DNA of 64,000 bases from Spirodela intermedia (GCA_902729315.2 LR746265.1:8799392-8863391), one strand, 5' to 3'. Numbered from the stretch's first letter, positions 10,690-23,363 are shown. Notes: generated from the sequence alone by a model not told the origin. A program made the numbers and translations.

Positions 10690-13600
10690 ATGCATGGTAG
10701 AAGATCCTTGCATCTAAGGCTAGAAAATTCTTTTATTATTTCATTCAAAACTAAAAATTTGAAAGAAAAATTAATTTTGATGGATCTTGATGGAAGTAGA
10801 GGTCAAACTGAGAACAACCTTATGGCCATGAAAAATTATTATATCCCTAATTCATTTCAAAGAGCATCTAATATTAAAGTCCCATTAGCACTCACTATTA
10901 AATTCAAAATAAATCTAGGAATTTTTCAAATGCTCCTTAATTTTCATGGATTGCCTTTAGAGGAACCTCATCAGCAGTTAGAAAAATTTCATATGGTCTG
11001 TGATTTAGTTAATCTCCTTCAAATTACACTAGAAATTATTAAGATGAAATTATTTCCTCATACATTAGGGATAGAGCTAGTCATTGACTATTCACATTAG
11101 ATAGAGAATTAACTAGCTAAAAAGACTACAATGGAGATACAGGTACGTGTTTCTTTTGTTTCTATTTTCAAGTCTATCACAAGCCACAACTATGACATCA
11201 TCATGGCGTTCATCCCATACCACCGATGTGAAATGTACTTTGCCTATCAGTATAAGACAGACAACAAGGCACATCGTAATCCACTCGGGTACACTACTTC
11301 CAATCATTACTCTCCTCATAATCACCTCACATCTACTATCTATCACCCTCAAGTAGTGAGGACATAGAACTATCAGCACATGTTGGCATTTGCCCACTTT
11401 TGAACTATAGGTCTATAGCACATCAGACCTGCCAAACTAGTTGTGAATCGCCAACTTAGTACCTCTCTCAAGATCTCATTAGTACCATCAGCCAGCTTGA
11501 ACCCATGAGAAGGTAAAGATCTATTTCCATAGGATTGACCCTCTCTCCTCTCTCTCTCTCTCGATTCTCTATTTCTTTCTCCCTCCCTTTCTCTCTCTTG
11601 AAAAAAAAAAAAAAAAGAAGAAGAAAAAAAGAGAGCTGCAACACTAGGAAGGCAAGTTCATATTTGGGCTTATTGTCATGCTCCAGCATAGTTCTATCCT
11701 CCTCACTGCCCTAACCACTCTTTTCTCACTACTTTATACCATTTTATTTATTTCTTAGAACCACTTACTACAACAAACTCTTGTCTTGCAGGAACACCGC
11801 ATGGCGCACAATAAGGAGGTCTACACGTCCTACTATTGTTGAGCAGATCTTCCAACTTTCATGAACTCAAAGGCTCCTTTAGCCCAATGTAAATCAACTA
11901 CCTTCTTCAAATATGATGAGCGCATTGGAGTCTATCTCCAGTATTATCACATCCCCTCTTCAAAAGAGGTCTTTAATTCTCCATGTCATCCTCGCCCCTT
12001 GTGCGAATGAGATCTCACTTATGTAACCTCAGAATGAGGTCAAACTTTGATCACTGAATCAAATTTTCTTTCTTTAAAAAAAAAAAAAAACTAGTTAGAA
12101 AGACATAGAGCAGATCTTTCTTTGAAAATTTTATGCCTTAGGAAAAACTCAAATATGAGAAAACATATATGGAGTTTTCCTCAAAGACTAGGAGAAAGTT
12201 TACATGAGACATGGGAAACATTCAAAGATTTACTTAGAAAGTGTCCTCATCATACTATACCTAAGTGGCAACTCAATAGAATTTTTTATGATGGATTATT
12301 AGAACAACATAGAAATATGGTTGATTCTATATGTGGAGGAGCTTTTATAGAGAAAACCCCTGATGAGATTTACAGTTTTTATGAGAATTTAAGTAAAAAT
12401 TCTAGAGATCAAGCCTCTTTCGAATTATATGACAGAGATAAGAAGAAAGGAATTTATGAATTACATCATGATGATGATTCTAAATTTACAAATGAGGTTA
12501 ATCAGATTAATCAAAGATTAGAAAAACTTGATTTACTTATTGACAATATTAGAAAGCCTCTTAACCCTCAATTTAATTCAAATAGTACATGTCCTATGTA
12601 TGATGAAAATGATCATTTCGAATTTCAATATCATCATAGGCAAGAACAAGTGTAGGTACCTCACGATTTTAGTAAAAATAAGAAATATTTTTTTAATTCT
12701 TATAATCCTAATTGGGAGAATAATTTTTGGTGGAGAAACACAAATAATATTTAAAATCCAGAAGCACTTAGATCTAATTCAAATTTTGAATTTCGTCTAA
12801 AATAGGAACATAGATTTCAAAAAACTTGGTCCTCTCAAATCAAACCTGATGCTATAGAAATGACATAGCAAATGAGCCAAATAATGCAACAAACTATGAA
12901 TCAAATGACGCTACACTAGAAATAAATTATAGAGGCTTTTGAGAATAAGAGAGAAGAGGGACAGCTACCTAGTTAGCCCATAGAAAATTCAGAGAACCAC
13001 CCAACAATAGGATTTCAGTAAGAAGAGTCTAGTAGCATGAATCTAGGAAAAAACTCACAAAATGAAAATGTTAGGATAGTGAATACATTGAGTGATAATA
13101 TTTTACCTGATCTTTATTTCCAACTATTAGAAGAAATCGATGATCCATTAGAAGTAAATAAGAATATTAAGGCCGAAAATATAGTAGTAGAAAATTTGAA
13201 TAAAATCATTTATTGCTCATAATTGATGAAGGAATATAGTGAGGATGATGAGGAGAAAGAGCCCTTAAATGAAGAAACAACAGTTGATCATGGAAAAATC
13301 ATCCAAATTTTAGTAGAAGGGAGTAAGGACAGAAATGAAGAAAAACATATTTCAAGTGAGGAAAAATCAGTTGATTTGGGAGATGTAGGAGATGAAATTA
13401 ATAAATCTAATCATAATTTTGTAGCCATGGATGTTGATAGTGAGGATGATGATGTATATCATATACCAAAATTAAAAGATAGCTCTTGAGAAGATGAAGA
13501 ATTTGATGAGTTGAGAAACAAAAAGCTAGAAAGAGTTGATTCAACTAATGAGGAGAAACGAAAATAATGAATATGAATATAGAGATAATTTTGGAGGAGC

Positions 13601-13790
13601 AAATTTGAATTTTACTAAATTCATTAGATCTGAGATTAAAGAAGACAATCCTTCCATCCTTCAAAACCCACAGCCCATTAGAATTATTTCTAAGCTTGAA
13701 ATATTTCACATTTTATGGCATGATCACATTTTATGGTCTATTAATAGAAAGTATTTATTAATGAATGAGAGTCTTACAAAAAAAAGATAG
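10690..13790 (+). pseudogene. Broken gag of element E1
   Basis: 10690-11100 encodes the N-terminal gag part (FKINLGIFQML, FHGLPLEEPH, KMKLFPHTL), matching plant Ty3 gag. The reading frame then meets stops and a 960-bp insertion. It resumes at about 12122-12655 with the retrotransposon-gag core (WETFKDLLRKCPHH, FYDGLLEQHRNMVDS, KTPDEIYSFYENL) and a coiled-coil-like segment (INQRLEKLDLLIDN). A further region with several stops includes GQLPS-PIENSENHP at about 12960, then acidic stretches (13223-13489) and a frame at 13536-13790. Gag would form the virus-like particle. Multiple stops make this copy dead. No pol follows. Confidence 0.8.
11111..12104 (+). mobile_element. Poly(A)-tailed insertion inside gag with 14-16 bp target duplication
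   Basis: The inserted segment (11127-12090) ends in 15 A (12076-12090). It is flanked by CTAGCTAAAAAGAC (11113-11126) and CTAGTTAGAAAGAC (12091-12104), which match at 12 of 14 bases. The inverted element at 48.3-57.9 kb lacks it: there the equivalent site at about 55668 is uninterrupted. This is the signature of LINE-machinery retrotransposition. An internal CT-rich run followed by A-rich sequence (11545-11635) suggests a composite. No protein is recognised in it. Confidence 0.75.
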
Positions 13791-14551
13791 AAATGAGGAA
13801 AGATTCTTTTTAAAATGGAAATATTATTTTTGGGATTTTTTTTTAATTTTTATTATGTTTTGGCTGAAAGTATGTCAAGGTATATATATGAAGTCTATGA
13901 ATTTATGCTAAATCTGAAAAAGAATATCATGAAACTTACCTTGGGATACAAATATATTTTGATGGTCATAGATCATCTTATATGATCTAAGAGTTGTCTA
14001 GTTGAAGACACTAAATTCAGCGCTGCATGGGAGGCAACCCATCATTTTTATTTCATTATGTTTAACTTTTTTTCTAAGCTCTATTTTCTTAGAATTTTGT
14101 AGTACTTGTTTTTGTATTTGTTTTTTCGAAAAAGTGCAAGAGGAGGAGTGTAAGATGAAGTAGAAAATTAAAAATGAGGTTTAGGTGATGTCTTTCTGAG
14201 CCTTATCATTTATGAAAAATTTTAATGCTTAACTTTGCACATATGCATGCTTCACTTGAAAATTATATTTTCTACATATTCTATTTCGATTTTTCTGTGT
14301 CATTGACAATGTAATTTTTAAGTTGGGGGGTGAAGTAATCATTATTAATTTATGCTATAGGATAATTAAATATTTAAGTGCTTGACATCATTCTTAAATA
14401 CTTGATATAAGAATCCAAAGTGTCTAAAGGTGCATCATTTTTTATTGTATTTTTTTTATTTTGATGTATTGAAATATGATGTTTGAGATTTGTAAAAAAA
14501 AAATTCGTAATTATATTGCAAAGAGACTAGCAATGATTTAAGTTGGAGGTG
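13791..14551 (+). mobile_element. 3' internal region of E1 with polypurine tract
   Basis: Non-coding. It contains 'gcatgggaggcaaccca' (about 14025-14041), a motif seen after pol in Athila/Tat elements, and 'gacaatg...aagttgggggg' (about 14305-14330). A deletion scar near 14365 joins distant parts of the element compared with 48328-57949. AAGTTGGAGGTG (14540-14551) is the purine tract directly before the 3' LTR. Confidence 0.6.
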
Positions 14552-16065
14552 TGATAAGTCTTCATTATCATGAGTTAATAATTAGTAAATAGTATAGTTT
14601 TAGCCTTAAATCATGATAAATAACTTATATTTGTGTTAAAGTGTGAAAAGTAGTTTTCAATTAATTAATGTGAATTTTTAGGTAATTATGTGATTTTATA
14701 TGATTTTATATAATTTTTATAGTCTTACTTTTGAGATAAATGAAGAAAAAGAAATTAAAATAAAAATAAGACAAATGGGGAAACCCACCAGCCAGCCAGG
14801 CCTGCAAGCGGGTCAGAAGTGCAGTTGGGGAGTAGTTGCAAGCAGAGGCTCAAGTGGCTTGGACCGATTGGGCACATGTGCACCACCCCCCTTCCACGTC
14901 ACTAGTGGCCAACGGGTTGTGGGGCAAGGAGTGGTCGTACACATGCGAGAAAAATACTTCATCAAGTGGGACTTTTTAAACCCGCGTCACACCTCCTAGA
15001 AAGGGCATGGGGGCAATTGGCATAGGTTTGAAAGCAAAAATTCATATTTTGTTTATTTGATTATCGTGACTTTCCTATAAACCATCGGTGAAGGATTAAG
15101 CAACTAGAATCGCTAGATCATCGACAAAAATCTCGTCAAATGCAATTCACGGAGTATTGTTACTAAAATTATTGAACGATTCGCGATAAAAGGATCGCAA
15201 ATCCATCGAGTAACTAATCTCTGATTGATCGACGAACAAGCTGTCATCGAGAAGAAGACGATCTGCTAGGAGACGAGTCGCCACTTTTTGAGAGCATACC
15301 AAATGCGATGTAGAGCCTCCTCTTGCTATGCAGACCTGAGAATGAAGCTTCTTGACATGCGCCCTACCTCCATCCAGCTCCTCTCCATTAGGTGACAGCC
15401 ACCAGAGATGATTTGATGACCTATTTCATTGATCTCTAGACTTCGCAAAGAGATCTAGAGATTGCCCATGTTGTCTTTGTCCAAGGAGAGCCTTCAAGGT
15501 CGTAGGCACTCAGGATTCTGGTGCATCACCAATGCATCACCGCTGCAATGTTGGAACTCTATTTTCCTACTTTCAACTTAATTTTTGTTTCATTTAGTGA
15601 TAACTTGTTGATTTTAAATTTACCAAGATATACTTCATTTCATTATAATTCTTTTGGATTTTCTAGATCTTAATTTAATCAATTAAATTGTCTGTAATCA
15701 TTTACGTAAGAATCGCTAGGCAGAACTCTATTTTTGCCAGATTTGCATTCGCGAGGCACTGACATCATCCTAATATCCAAACCCTTATTTCTTTTTTTTG
15801 TGAATTTTAAATATATTTATTTTTCATTTACTAGTATAAAATTCATAGAAAATAATATTCTTTGAGGACAATTCTAAAAAATTACTAGATATTATATTAC
15901 ATCCCTCTGATTGACCTAGAAAATTACTGCTATTTTTGAAAGTTTTATTGAATTATAATTGATATATTTATTCAGAAATATTTCTAAATATCCAAAAATT
16001 CATATTTTCTAGTTTTATAAATTTTAAATTTGCGTGATTTACAATACAACAACTAAGTCACGTCA
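14552..16065 (+). mobile_element. 3' LTR of E1
   Basis: Starts TGATAAGTCTTCATTATCAT and ends AACTAAGTCACGTCA; 1514 bp. It is followed by the target duplication ATAAT. It is shorter than the 5' LTR because of a deletion in the middle part. Confidence 0.85.
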
Positions 16066-16434
16066 ATAATCAATGTATCCCTTTCTCACATGTGTACGGC
16101 CACTCTTTGTCACATGTGTCCCCCTATCAGTTAGTCTTTAGCCGCTCAAGCCCTTACTCATGGTTCTGCCTATCTATACTTCCAACTTGTTTGTGGGCTC
16201 GACTAGGTGGCAAGTTTTCTCTTTCTTCTATCTTTTAATTTATTTCTCTTTATTTATCTCAAAAATAAGATTATTAAAATTATATAAATTCACATAAGCT
16301 TTCATAATTAGCCAAATTAACCAACTAAAAACTATTTTTTATAATTTGACATAAATATAAGTCTATTTATCATGAGTTTAGATTAAAACTATATTATTAA
16401 TTAATTATTAACTCATGATAATGAAAACTTATCA
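16066..16434 (-). repeat. LTR 5' half, reverse orientation, downstream of E1
   Basis: Reverse complement of an LTR start: it ends on CTTATCA at 16434, i.e. TGATAAG on the - strand. With 8690-8813 it forms the sequence interrupted by E1. Parallel copies: 21739-22152, 33256-33667, 47915-48327 (+) and 58608-59019. Confidence 0.7.
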
Positions 16435-17347
16435 ATATCTTCATTAAAGTATATATTTTTTGATTAACATCAAACTTATCCAATGATTATATCCTTGTAT
16501 TTGTATAAGGATCAAGAGAATAGATTACTTGATGTACTTAGGACATAGAGAGAGGTGATTGGTTGGTCTCTAGCAAATATTTGAGGACTTGATCTATTTG
16601 TGTGTATGCACATATTTTATCATGAGGAGAACTATCATTTCCTTACTAGCTTTTGTTTCAAACATATTTTATTGGTCGAGTGCTTTAGTTAGAGAACCAT
16701 TCAGGGGCAATAGTGTAGTAGATGGGGCATAAAAACCAGAATTTTCTTCCCTTTTCCCTTCTCTCACATGCATTAAGGACAATGCAAGACTCAAGTAGGG
16801 GGGAGGTTATCTCTTCCTTCATTTGCACGCATTAGAGATAATGCATCATTCAAGTAGGGGGGAGAACAAAAAAATTCAAAAATGTTATGAATATTTTAAA
16901 ACTTTTGCTGCATTGATTATTTGCACAAACACGTATGCTTAAACGAACAAAGCCTAATGCTCCTTTAAAAGGGTAAGTCAGTTAGAAAAGTTTACCTTCT
17001 CTAAATTAGGGGTGCGGATCTCATGAAAAAAAGATAGGTGAATTCTTTACCATGATCATTATTCTTTGAAGTATGAAGGAGTTTTTGGTTGTATTCATGG
17101 GTATGTGGTGTGATAATAAACTGCTAATGATAGTATATTGTGGATGAAAACGATTGAACTAGATCATCTTAGTCTAGTTATTATGTTGTGGTTGATAAGT
17201 CTTCATTATCTGTATTTACCTTATATTTATCAATATTTAGTGCATAAAATTAACAGAAATAATACATGTTACATTTAATTCATATGCATTCAGATCATTC
17301 ATACATAAACATGTATTTTAATATTTTAAAAATTATTTTAAGATAAT
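16435..17347 (+). mobile_element. Extra copy of the kinase upstream flank, not followed by a kinase
   Basis: Same spacer and LTR-like start (17193) as upstream of the kinase copies, with 'tcaagtaggggggag' repeats near 16790-16862. It ends abruptly at a fold-back junction near 17348 instead of reaching the kinase promoter. Confidence 0.7.
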
Positions 17348-17371
17348 TAATTTTTAAAATATTAAAATACA
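17312..17371. repeat. Perfect 24-bp fold-back inverted repeat at a rearrangement junction
   Basis: 17312-17335 and 17348-17371 are exact reverse complements with a 12-bp spacer. The paralogues at about 951-985 and 23040-23080 have only the left arm and continue differently. The right arm is therefore new sequence created at the junction. Confidence 0.85.
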
Positions 17372-17723
17372 ATCGTCCGGACAGATGACAAAACAATCGT
17401 CGTGAGGTAGCCTAGGGCTGCAGCTCACGATCGGTGACAAATGTAGCACAGTGTTAGAAGTCACAATCTGATAACCATCCTATCTTGTCTACATTCTCCT
17501 GATAGCGGTGGAGATGAGCTGAGAAAACCCTTCGAGAGATAATTAAACTTAAGAGGAAGGGGTACAGAGCTAACCTTCGGGGCTGTGTAGCCTAGTGGAT
17601 CGTGATGGAACAAAGATTCAATGAAGGTAGAGACGTCTAGTGAAGAGCAATGCTCAGCATTGATGGTCGGTCCTAGTCCAAAGTCACAGAAGTCATCGTC
17701 TTAGGGCGTGGCACAGTCGGCAT

Positions 17724-17837
17724 GGGCGTGGGCCTATAGGTGGGCCGAAGGGCACGCTAACGGGCATGGGCCCACTGGTGGGCCGAAGGGCATGTTAGTG
17801 GGTGTGGGCCCGCTGGTGGGCCGAAGGGCACGCTAGC
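17724..17837. repeat. 38-bp tandem repeat, three units
   Basis: Units 17724-17761, 17762-17799 and 17800-17837 share the core GTGGGCCGAAGGGCA with a few substitutions. The same array is seen inverted at about 52235-52345. Confidence 0.85.
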
Positions 17838-17941
17838 AGGTGTGTGCGGCAAGCCGTGCAGCGTGCCCTAGGGAACGCGGGCAGTGGTGCGGGGTGGGCG
17901 TGTGGGTTGTAGGAACCAACGCGCGAGGCGCATGCGGCGGT

Positions 17942-18090
17942 GGCGCTTCAGCGGGAATGTCAAGTGTCAACGGTGCTTCGGTGGGAGGCCGAGCGTCAGC
18001 GGCGCTTCAGCGGGAAGGCCAAGCATCAGCGACACTTCATCGGGAAGGCTGAGCGTCAACCGTGCTTCGGCGAGAATGCCAAATGTTGGC
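17942..18090. repeat. 30-bp tandem repeat, five units
   Basis: Units of 30 bp (the second is 29) share GCTTC-GCGGGAA-GCC. One frame reads it as a 10-residue repeat (FSGKAKHQR-like), but the 29-bp unit breaks any common frame, so coding use is doubtful. It is mirrored at about 51985-52130. Confidence 0.8.
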
Positions 18091-19160
18091 AGTTGGGTGG
18101 CAAACCAACCATTGCCGAAAGGGTCGGCCTTCTCTGGTGGCGCCGAGAAGTGGAGTAGAGGAAGGAGACGATCCAGCCAGCGATACCAAGGAGGGTTGAG
18201 CCCTCCTAGTCTAGGCAGCACCAAAAACAGTGCGATGACGGCGGATCGTCAGGAAACTCTGGCAGGGGCCTGCAGAGCTTGGACTGGATTTGGCTCGTCG
18301 ACACGGCAGCAGGGTCTCTTCCGATGTCGGTGGCAGATCGGCGTTCGTCAGCGAATGGCCAGCGACTGGGTAGAGTGGCGGAGGGCGGCTCCGGCGAGTT
18401 TATGGTGGAGTTCCAGAGGAAGAGGCTGCAGTCGAACCAAGAGTCGAGAGACTTCGACGGAGTGCTCAGCAACGGCTCATAGTGAGGCAAAGCAAGCCCC
18501 TTTCGTCACGACAGTGTGACGGGGTTCCAATAGAGGTGGCGGTGGCTGCAGCGGCAGCCACGACCATTTCGTCTGGTGATGGTGGCGAGCTCCTTGGTGG
18601 CAATGAGATGGCCGGCGGCAGCAGTGGTCTTAGGTGGTAGTGGGACTTCTCAGGCAGTAGCATCACAAGGAACGAAGTCCTCAAAGGGGGTATCGATGGC
18701 CTTCCTCTTCCTCCTTTCCTCCCTATCCTAGATCACAGAGAAGGTACTCACAAAATGATAATCTCTCTCAAAAATATAGTGCTCTTTTGAGGGGGGTCCT
18801 ACCTCCCCTTATATGGGGGCCCACAAGTGGGCTAAGGGGAGGTGGGTCCACTTAAGACCCTCAAGCCCATAAGCCACAAAGGCTACAAAAGGGGCTTATT
18901 GGGCCTCTTAAAGAGAGACCCAATAAGCTCCCCTAAAAGGAGAAAGAGGGAGACCCTCTTATGGTGCTTAAGTGGGCCTCAAATGAAGACCCAAATAAGC
19001 CCCAAAAGAGGCCCAAAAGGAAAGACACATAGGTTCCCCCCCTTAGGGTTTTAATTGGGCCTCAAAGAGAGACCCAATAAAATCCTAAAGAAAGGGAGAC
19101 AAACAACAACACACACATATAGAAATGGGCCCACTAACACACAAATGTGAGGCCCAACAA

Positions 19161-20135
19161 GTCAACATGAAAATACAAAGAAAGATATGGGTGAGCTTGA
19201 GCTCGTCATCATCGTGAAGGTGGAATGTTGTCGTCCCAAAGGGCTAGGCCGCATAGCGAAAGCCAAGCTCCTTCATCTTTGTGCGTCGATCGGGCTGAAC
19301 TCAGACTGCCGATGTCTCCTAAGCTAATGGAGATGGGTCTTGCTCGCCATCATACTCCTTCGATACATAATAGATAACATGGATTTGATTTTACAGATTT
19401 TTCACTTCATGATCTTGATGGATAGTACTTACTTGATGTGAAAATTTGATTGATCATTTGAGTTTAATGGAGATTTTTGTACCCTGATCTATAGGACCTG
19501 TGAGGAAAAATTACTTATTTCGAAAAAAAATAAAAAAGAGAGAGCAATATGAAAAATCTAGAAACGAAGAGTACACATAGAGGGTGTGAGACATCATTCT
19601 CATTATTGAAAATCATGCATAGAAAAACACTTACTGCAAAATAAGTGGATAAAGTGAAAGCCCTGAAAATGAAGTGTACACATAGAGGGTGTGAGACATC
19701 ATTCTTATTGTCAAAATTTTTCTACGAAAAAAGCTACTTATCCACTATATATATAAAAAAAAAGAGAAGGAAGAAATATAGTACAAACTTCAAAAATAAA
19801 GCCATGAAAAAAAGGAAATATAAGATCAATATATATTCTTGGATGAGTATTAATAATTAGAACATCTTGTAAATATATCTATGAGTGAAGAAGTGATAAA
19901 GATGTGAATAGAAGAAGTGAAGTCTAGATTGTTATTCGAAGAAATGCTTAAACATTTAAGTGCTTGACATCATTCTTAAATACTTGATATAAGAATCTAA
20001 AGTGTCTAAAGGTGCATCATTTCTGATTGTATTTTTTTTCTTTTTATGTATTGAAATATGATGTTTGAGATTTGTAAATTTTTATTTTCGTAATTCCATT
20101 GCTAAGGGACTAGCAATGATTTAAGTTGGGGGGTG
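19161..20135 (+). mobile_element. 3' internal region of the element remnant ending at 21738
   Basis: Non-coding, AT-rich. It holds an imperfect tandem duplication of period 105 around 19571-19780 (shared 'gtacacatagagggtgtgag') and ends with the polypurine tract AAGTTGGGGGGTG (20123-20135) before the LTR. The inverted counterpart is 49931-50905. Confidence 0.6.
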
Positions 20136-21743
20136 TGGTAAGTCTTAATTATCATGAGTTAATAATTAGTAAATAATATAGTTTTAGTCTTAATTCATGA
20201 TAAATAGACTTATATTTATGTTAAAGTGTGAAAGGTTGTTTTCAATTGATTAACGTGAATTTTTGGGTAATTATGTGGCTTTATACGATTTTACATGATT
20301 TTTATAGTTTTACTTTTGAGATAAATGAAGAAAAAGAAATTAAAATAAAAATAAGACAAAATGGGGGGACCCGCTGGCCAATTGGGCCTACAAGTAGATC
20401 GGAAGTGCAATCGGGGAGTAGCTGTGAGTAGGGGCTCGAGTGGCTTGGACCGATTGGACACATGTGCGCCACCCCCCTTCCATGTCACTGGTGGCCAATC
20501 AACTGTGGGACAAGGAGTGGTCGTACACATGCAAGAAAGGGACTTGATCAGAAATGTAGTATTACTATATATTCACTAGAAATTTCAGCACACAATTGAT
20601 GTGGGACTTTTTAACCCACGTCACACCTCCCCAGAAAGGGCGAGGATGCAACCGGTGCAGGTTCAAATCCTCCCAAAGCCAAAATTCATATTTTATTTAT
20701 TTGATTATCGTGACTTTCCTACAGATCGTTGGTGAAGAATTAAGCAACTAGAATCACTGAATCATTGATGAAAATCTTGTCAACACGATTCATGGAGCAT
20801 TGTTACTAAAATTGCTAAACGATTCGCGATAAAAGCATCGCAAATCCATCGAGTAACTCATCTCTGATTGATCGACGAACAAGCTATCATTGGGAAGAGG
20901 ACAATCTGTCGGGAGACGAGTCACCACCTCTTGAGAGCATACTAGATGCAATGAAGAGCCTCCTCTCGCTGCACAGATCTGAGGATGAAGCTTCTTGACA
21001 CACACCTCACCTGCATCCAGCTCCTCTTTGTCGGGTGACAGCCACCAGAGAGCTGCAAAGTTGTCATTTTTCCGTTCCACTAGGGGTGACAGCCGCTAGA
21101 GAGGATTCAACAACCCATTCATTGATCTTTAGACTTTGCAAGGAGATCTAGAGATTGCTCACGTTGTCTTTGTCCAAGGAGAGCCTTCAAGGCCATGGAC
21201 ACTGCACGACAATCCTCCCGAATGCTCAAGATTCTGGTGCATCGCCGACGCATCACCGCCTTGACGTCGGAATTTTATTTTCCTACTTTCAACTTAATTT
21301 TCGTTCCATTTAGTGATAATTTGTTGATTTTAAATTTACAAAGATATACTTCATTTCATTACGATTCTTCTAACTTTTGTAAGAATCACTAGGTGGAACT
21401 CTATTTTCACCCGATTTGCATTCGCCAAGTGCTAGCATCATCCTGATGTCTACACCTGTATTTCTTTTTTTTGTAAATTTTAAATATATTTCATTTTCAT
21501 TTATTAGTATAAAATTCATAGAAAATAGTATTCTTTGAGGACAATTTTGAATAATTGCCAGATACTATATTACATCCCTCTGATTGACCTAGAAAATTAC
21601 CATTATTTTTGAAATTTTTATTGAATTATAATTGATATATTTATTCAGAAATATTTCTAAATATCTAAAAATTCATATTTTCTAGTTTTATAAATTTTAA
21701 ATTTGCATGATTTACAATACAACGACTAAGTCACATCAATAAT
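20136..21743 (+). mobile_element. 3' LTR of the truncated element remnant, with target duplication ATAAT
   Basis: Starts TGGTAAG (mutated TGATAAG) and ends ACTAAGTCACATCA at 21738; 1603 bp, the same length as its inverted paralogue 48328-49930. The ATAAT at 21739-21743 equals the E1 duplication, showing the same original insertion site. Confidence 0.85.
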
Positions 21744-22152
21744 CAATGTATCCCTTTCTAACATGTGTATGGCCACTCTTTGTCGCATGCCTAATTGGTC
21801 ATTGGTGATGTGGAAGGGGAGTGACGCACATGTGTCCCCCTATCAGTTTATCTTTAGCCGCTCAAGCCCTTACTCATGATTCCACCTGTCAATGCTTCCA
21901 ACCTATTTATGGGCTCGACTAGGTGGCATGTTTTCTCTTTCTTCTATCTTTTTATTTTATTTCTCTTTATTTAACTCAAAAATAAGATTATAAAAATTAT
22001 ATAAATTCACAAAAAATTTCATAATTAGCCAAATTAACTAGCTAAAAACTATTTTTCATAATTTGACAGAAATATAAATCTATTTATCATGAGTTTAGAT
22101 TAAAACTATATTATTAATTAATTATTAACTCATGATAATGAAGACTTATCAA
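21744..22152 (-). repeat. LTR 5' half, reverse orientation, upstream of kinase copy B
   Basis: Ends on CTTATCA (TGATAAG on the - strand) at 22152. Paralogue of 16066-16434 and 58608-59019. Confidence 0.7.
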
Positions 22153-23227
22153 CCATCTTCACTAAAGCATGTATTTTTTGATTAACATCAAACTTATCCA
22201 ATGATTATATCATCGTATTTGTCTAAAGATCAAGAGAATAGATTACTTGATGTACTTAGGACATAGAGAGAGGTGATTGGCTGGTCTCTAGCAGATATTT
22301 GAGGACTTGATCTATTTGTGTGTATGCAATTATTTTATCCTGAGGAGAATTATCATTTCTTTTTATGCATTTCCTTACGAGCTTTTGTTTAGGACATATT
22401 TTATTGGTTGAGTGCTTTAGCTAGAACTATTTAGGGCAATAGTATAGTAGATGGGGCATAAAAATCAGAATTTTCTTCTCTTTTCCCTTCTCTCACATGC
22501 ATTAAGGACAATGCAAGACTCAAGTAGGGGGGAGGTTATCTCTTCCTTCATTTGCATGCACTAGAGATAATGCATCATTCAAGTAGAGGGGAGAACAAAA
22601 AAATTCAAAAATGTTATGAATATTTTAAAACTTTTGCTGCATTGATTATTTGCACAAACACGTATGCTTAAACGAACAAAGCCTAATGCTCCTTTAAAAG
22701 GGTAAGTCAATTAGAAAAGTTTACCTTCTCTAGATTAGGGGTGTGGATCTCATGAAAAAAAGATAGGTGAATTCTTTACCATGATCATTATTCTTTGAAG
22801 TATGAAGGAGTTTTAGGTTGTATTCATGGGTATGTGGTGCGACAATAAATGGCTAATGATAGTATATTGTGGATGAAAACGATTGAACTAGATCATCTTA
22901 GTCTAGTTATTATGTTGTGGTTGATAAGTCTTCATTATCTGTATTTACCTTATATTTATCAGTATTTAGTGCATAAAATTAATGAAAATAATACATGTTA
23001 CATTTAATTCGTATGCATTCAGATCATTCATACATAAACATGTATTTTAATACTTTAAAAATTATTTTAAGATAATTAATTTTAAATAATTATGCATGAA
23101 ATATTTTTTATGTGAGTTTTAGGATTTTCTAAATTTTATCCTGGATTTTTTGAAATTTTCTAGAATTTCTCATAATTTCTAAGAGGTTTTGATATAAAGG
23201 TCTAAAATAAAAGAAAATCAGAATGAG
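22153..23227 (+). mobile_element. Retroelement spacer and LTR-like start upstream of kinase copy B
   Basis: Same composition as 130-1104. G-rich tracts lie near 22527 and 22590, and the LTR-like start is at 22922. Non-coding. Confidence 0.55.
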
Positions 23228-23229
23228 TT

Positions 23230-23363
23230 GGGCTGGGCCGAGCCAAGTGACCCAATGGGCCGGAATATTCAGAGGCTAAAAGTTAAACCATCAACAGGTC
23301 GACAGTGGAAGCAGAACCGACGAGTTGGCATGACACTTAAGCAGATGTGGGACACGTGGCCCA
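23230..23363 (+). promoter_or_regulatory. Putative promoter of kinase copy B
   Basis: TGGGCC motifs at 23234-23239 and 23256-23261 and a CACGTG G-box at 23353-23358 lie ahead of the GC-rich leader. Confidence 0.45.

Larger units (their letters stand above)
8814..16070 (+). mobile_element. Full-length non-autonomous Ty3/gypsy (Athila-like) element E1 with target duplications
   Basis: Two LTRs (8819-10473 and 14552-16065) in the same orientation flank an internal region with a primer-binding-site-like sequence, a broken gag and a purine tract. The 5-bp repeats ATAAT at 8814-8818 and 16066-16070 mark the insertion. No protease, reverse transcriptase, RNase H or integrase is seen, so it would depend on a relative. 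The two LTRs differ at several positions per 100 bp by eye, so the insertion is not recent. The unoccupied site is seen at 33256-33260 and 58608-58612. Confidence 0.88.
17372..19160 (-). mobile_element. GC-rich nested LTR-like unit, truncated
   Basis: Inverted copy of 50906-52918. That copy has TGTTGG...CCAACA ends and a TATA-like CATATAAGGGG. Here the segment containing TATTCCAACA is missing at the left junction. The right end (CCCAACA, about 19155-19161) is kept. It contains 38-bp and 30-bp tandem repeats and TGGGCC-rich stretches. Open frames on both strands around 17840-18700 arise from high GC and the repeats; no known protein is recognised. Confidence 0.5.

Noticed and set aside
11113-11397. 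94-codon - strand frame in the poly(A)-tailed insertion
   Set aside because: Antisense to the poly(A) direction and without recognisable homology.
17724-18090. CRISPR-like direct repeats
   Set aside because: The units are contiguous with no unique spacers, within plant retroelement DNA; simple tandem repeats.
17840-18684. Open frames of 67-211 codons on both strands of the GC-rich nested unit
   Set aside because: They coincide with tandem repeats and GC-rich sequence, overlap on both strands, and are not conserved in length between the two inverted copies.
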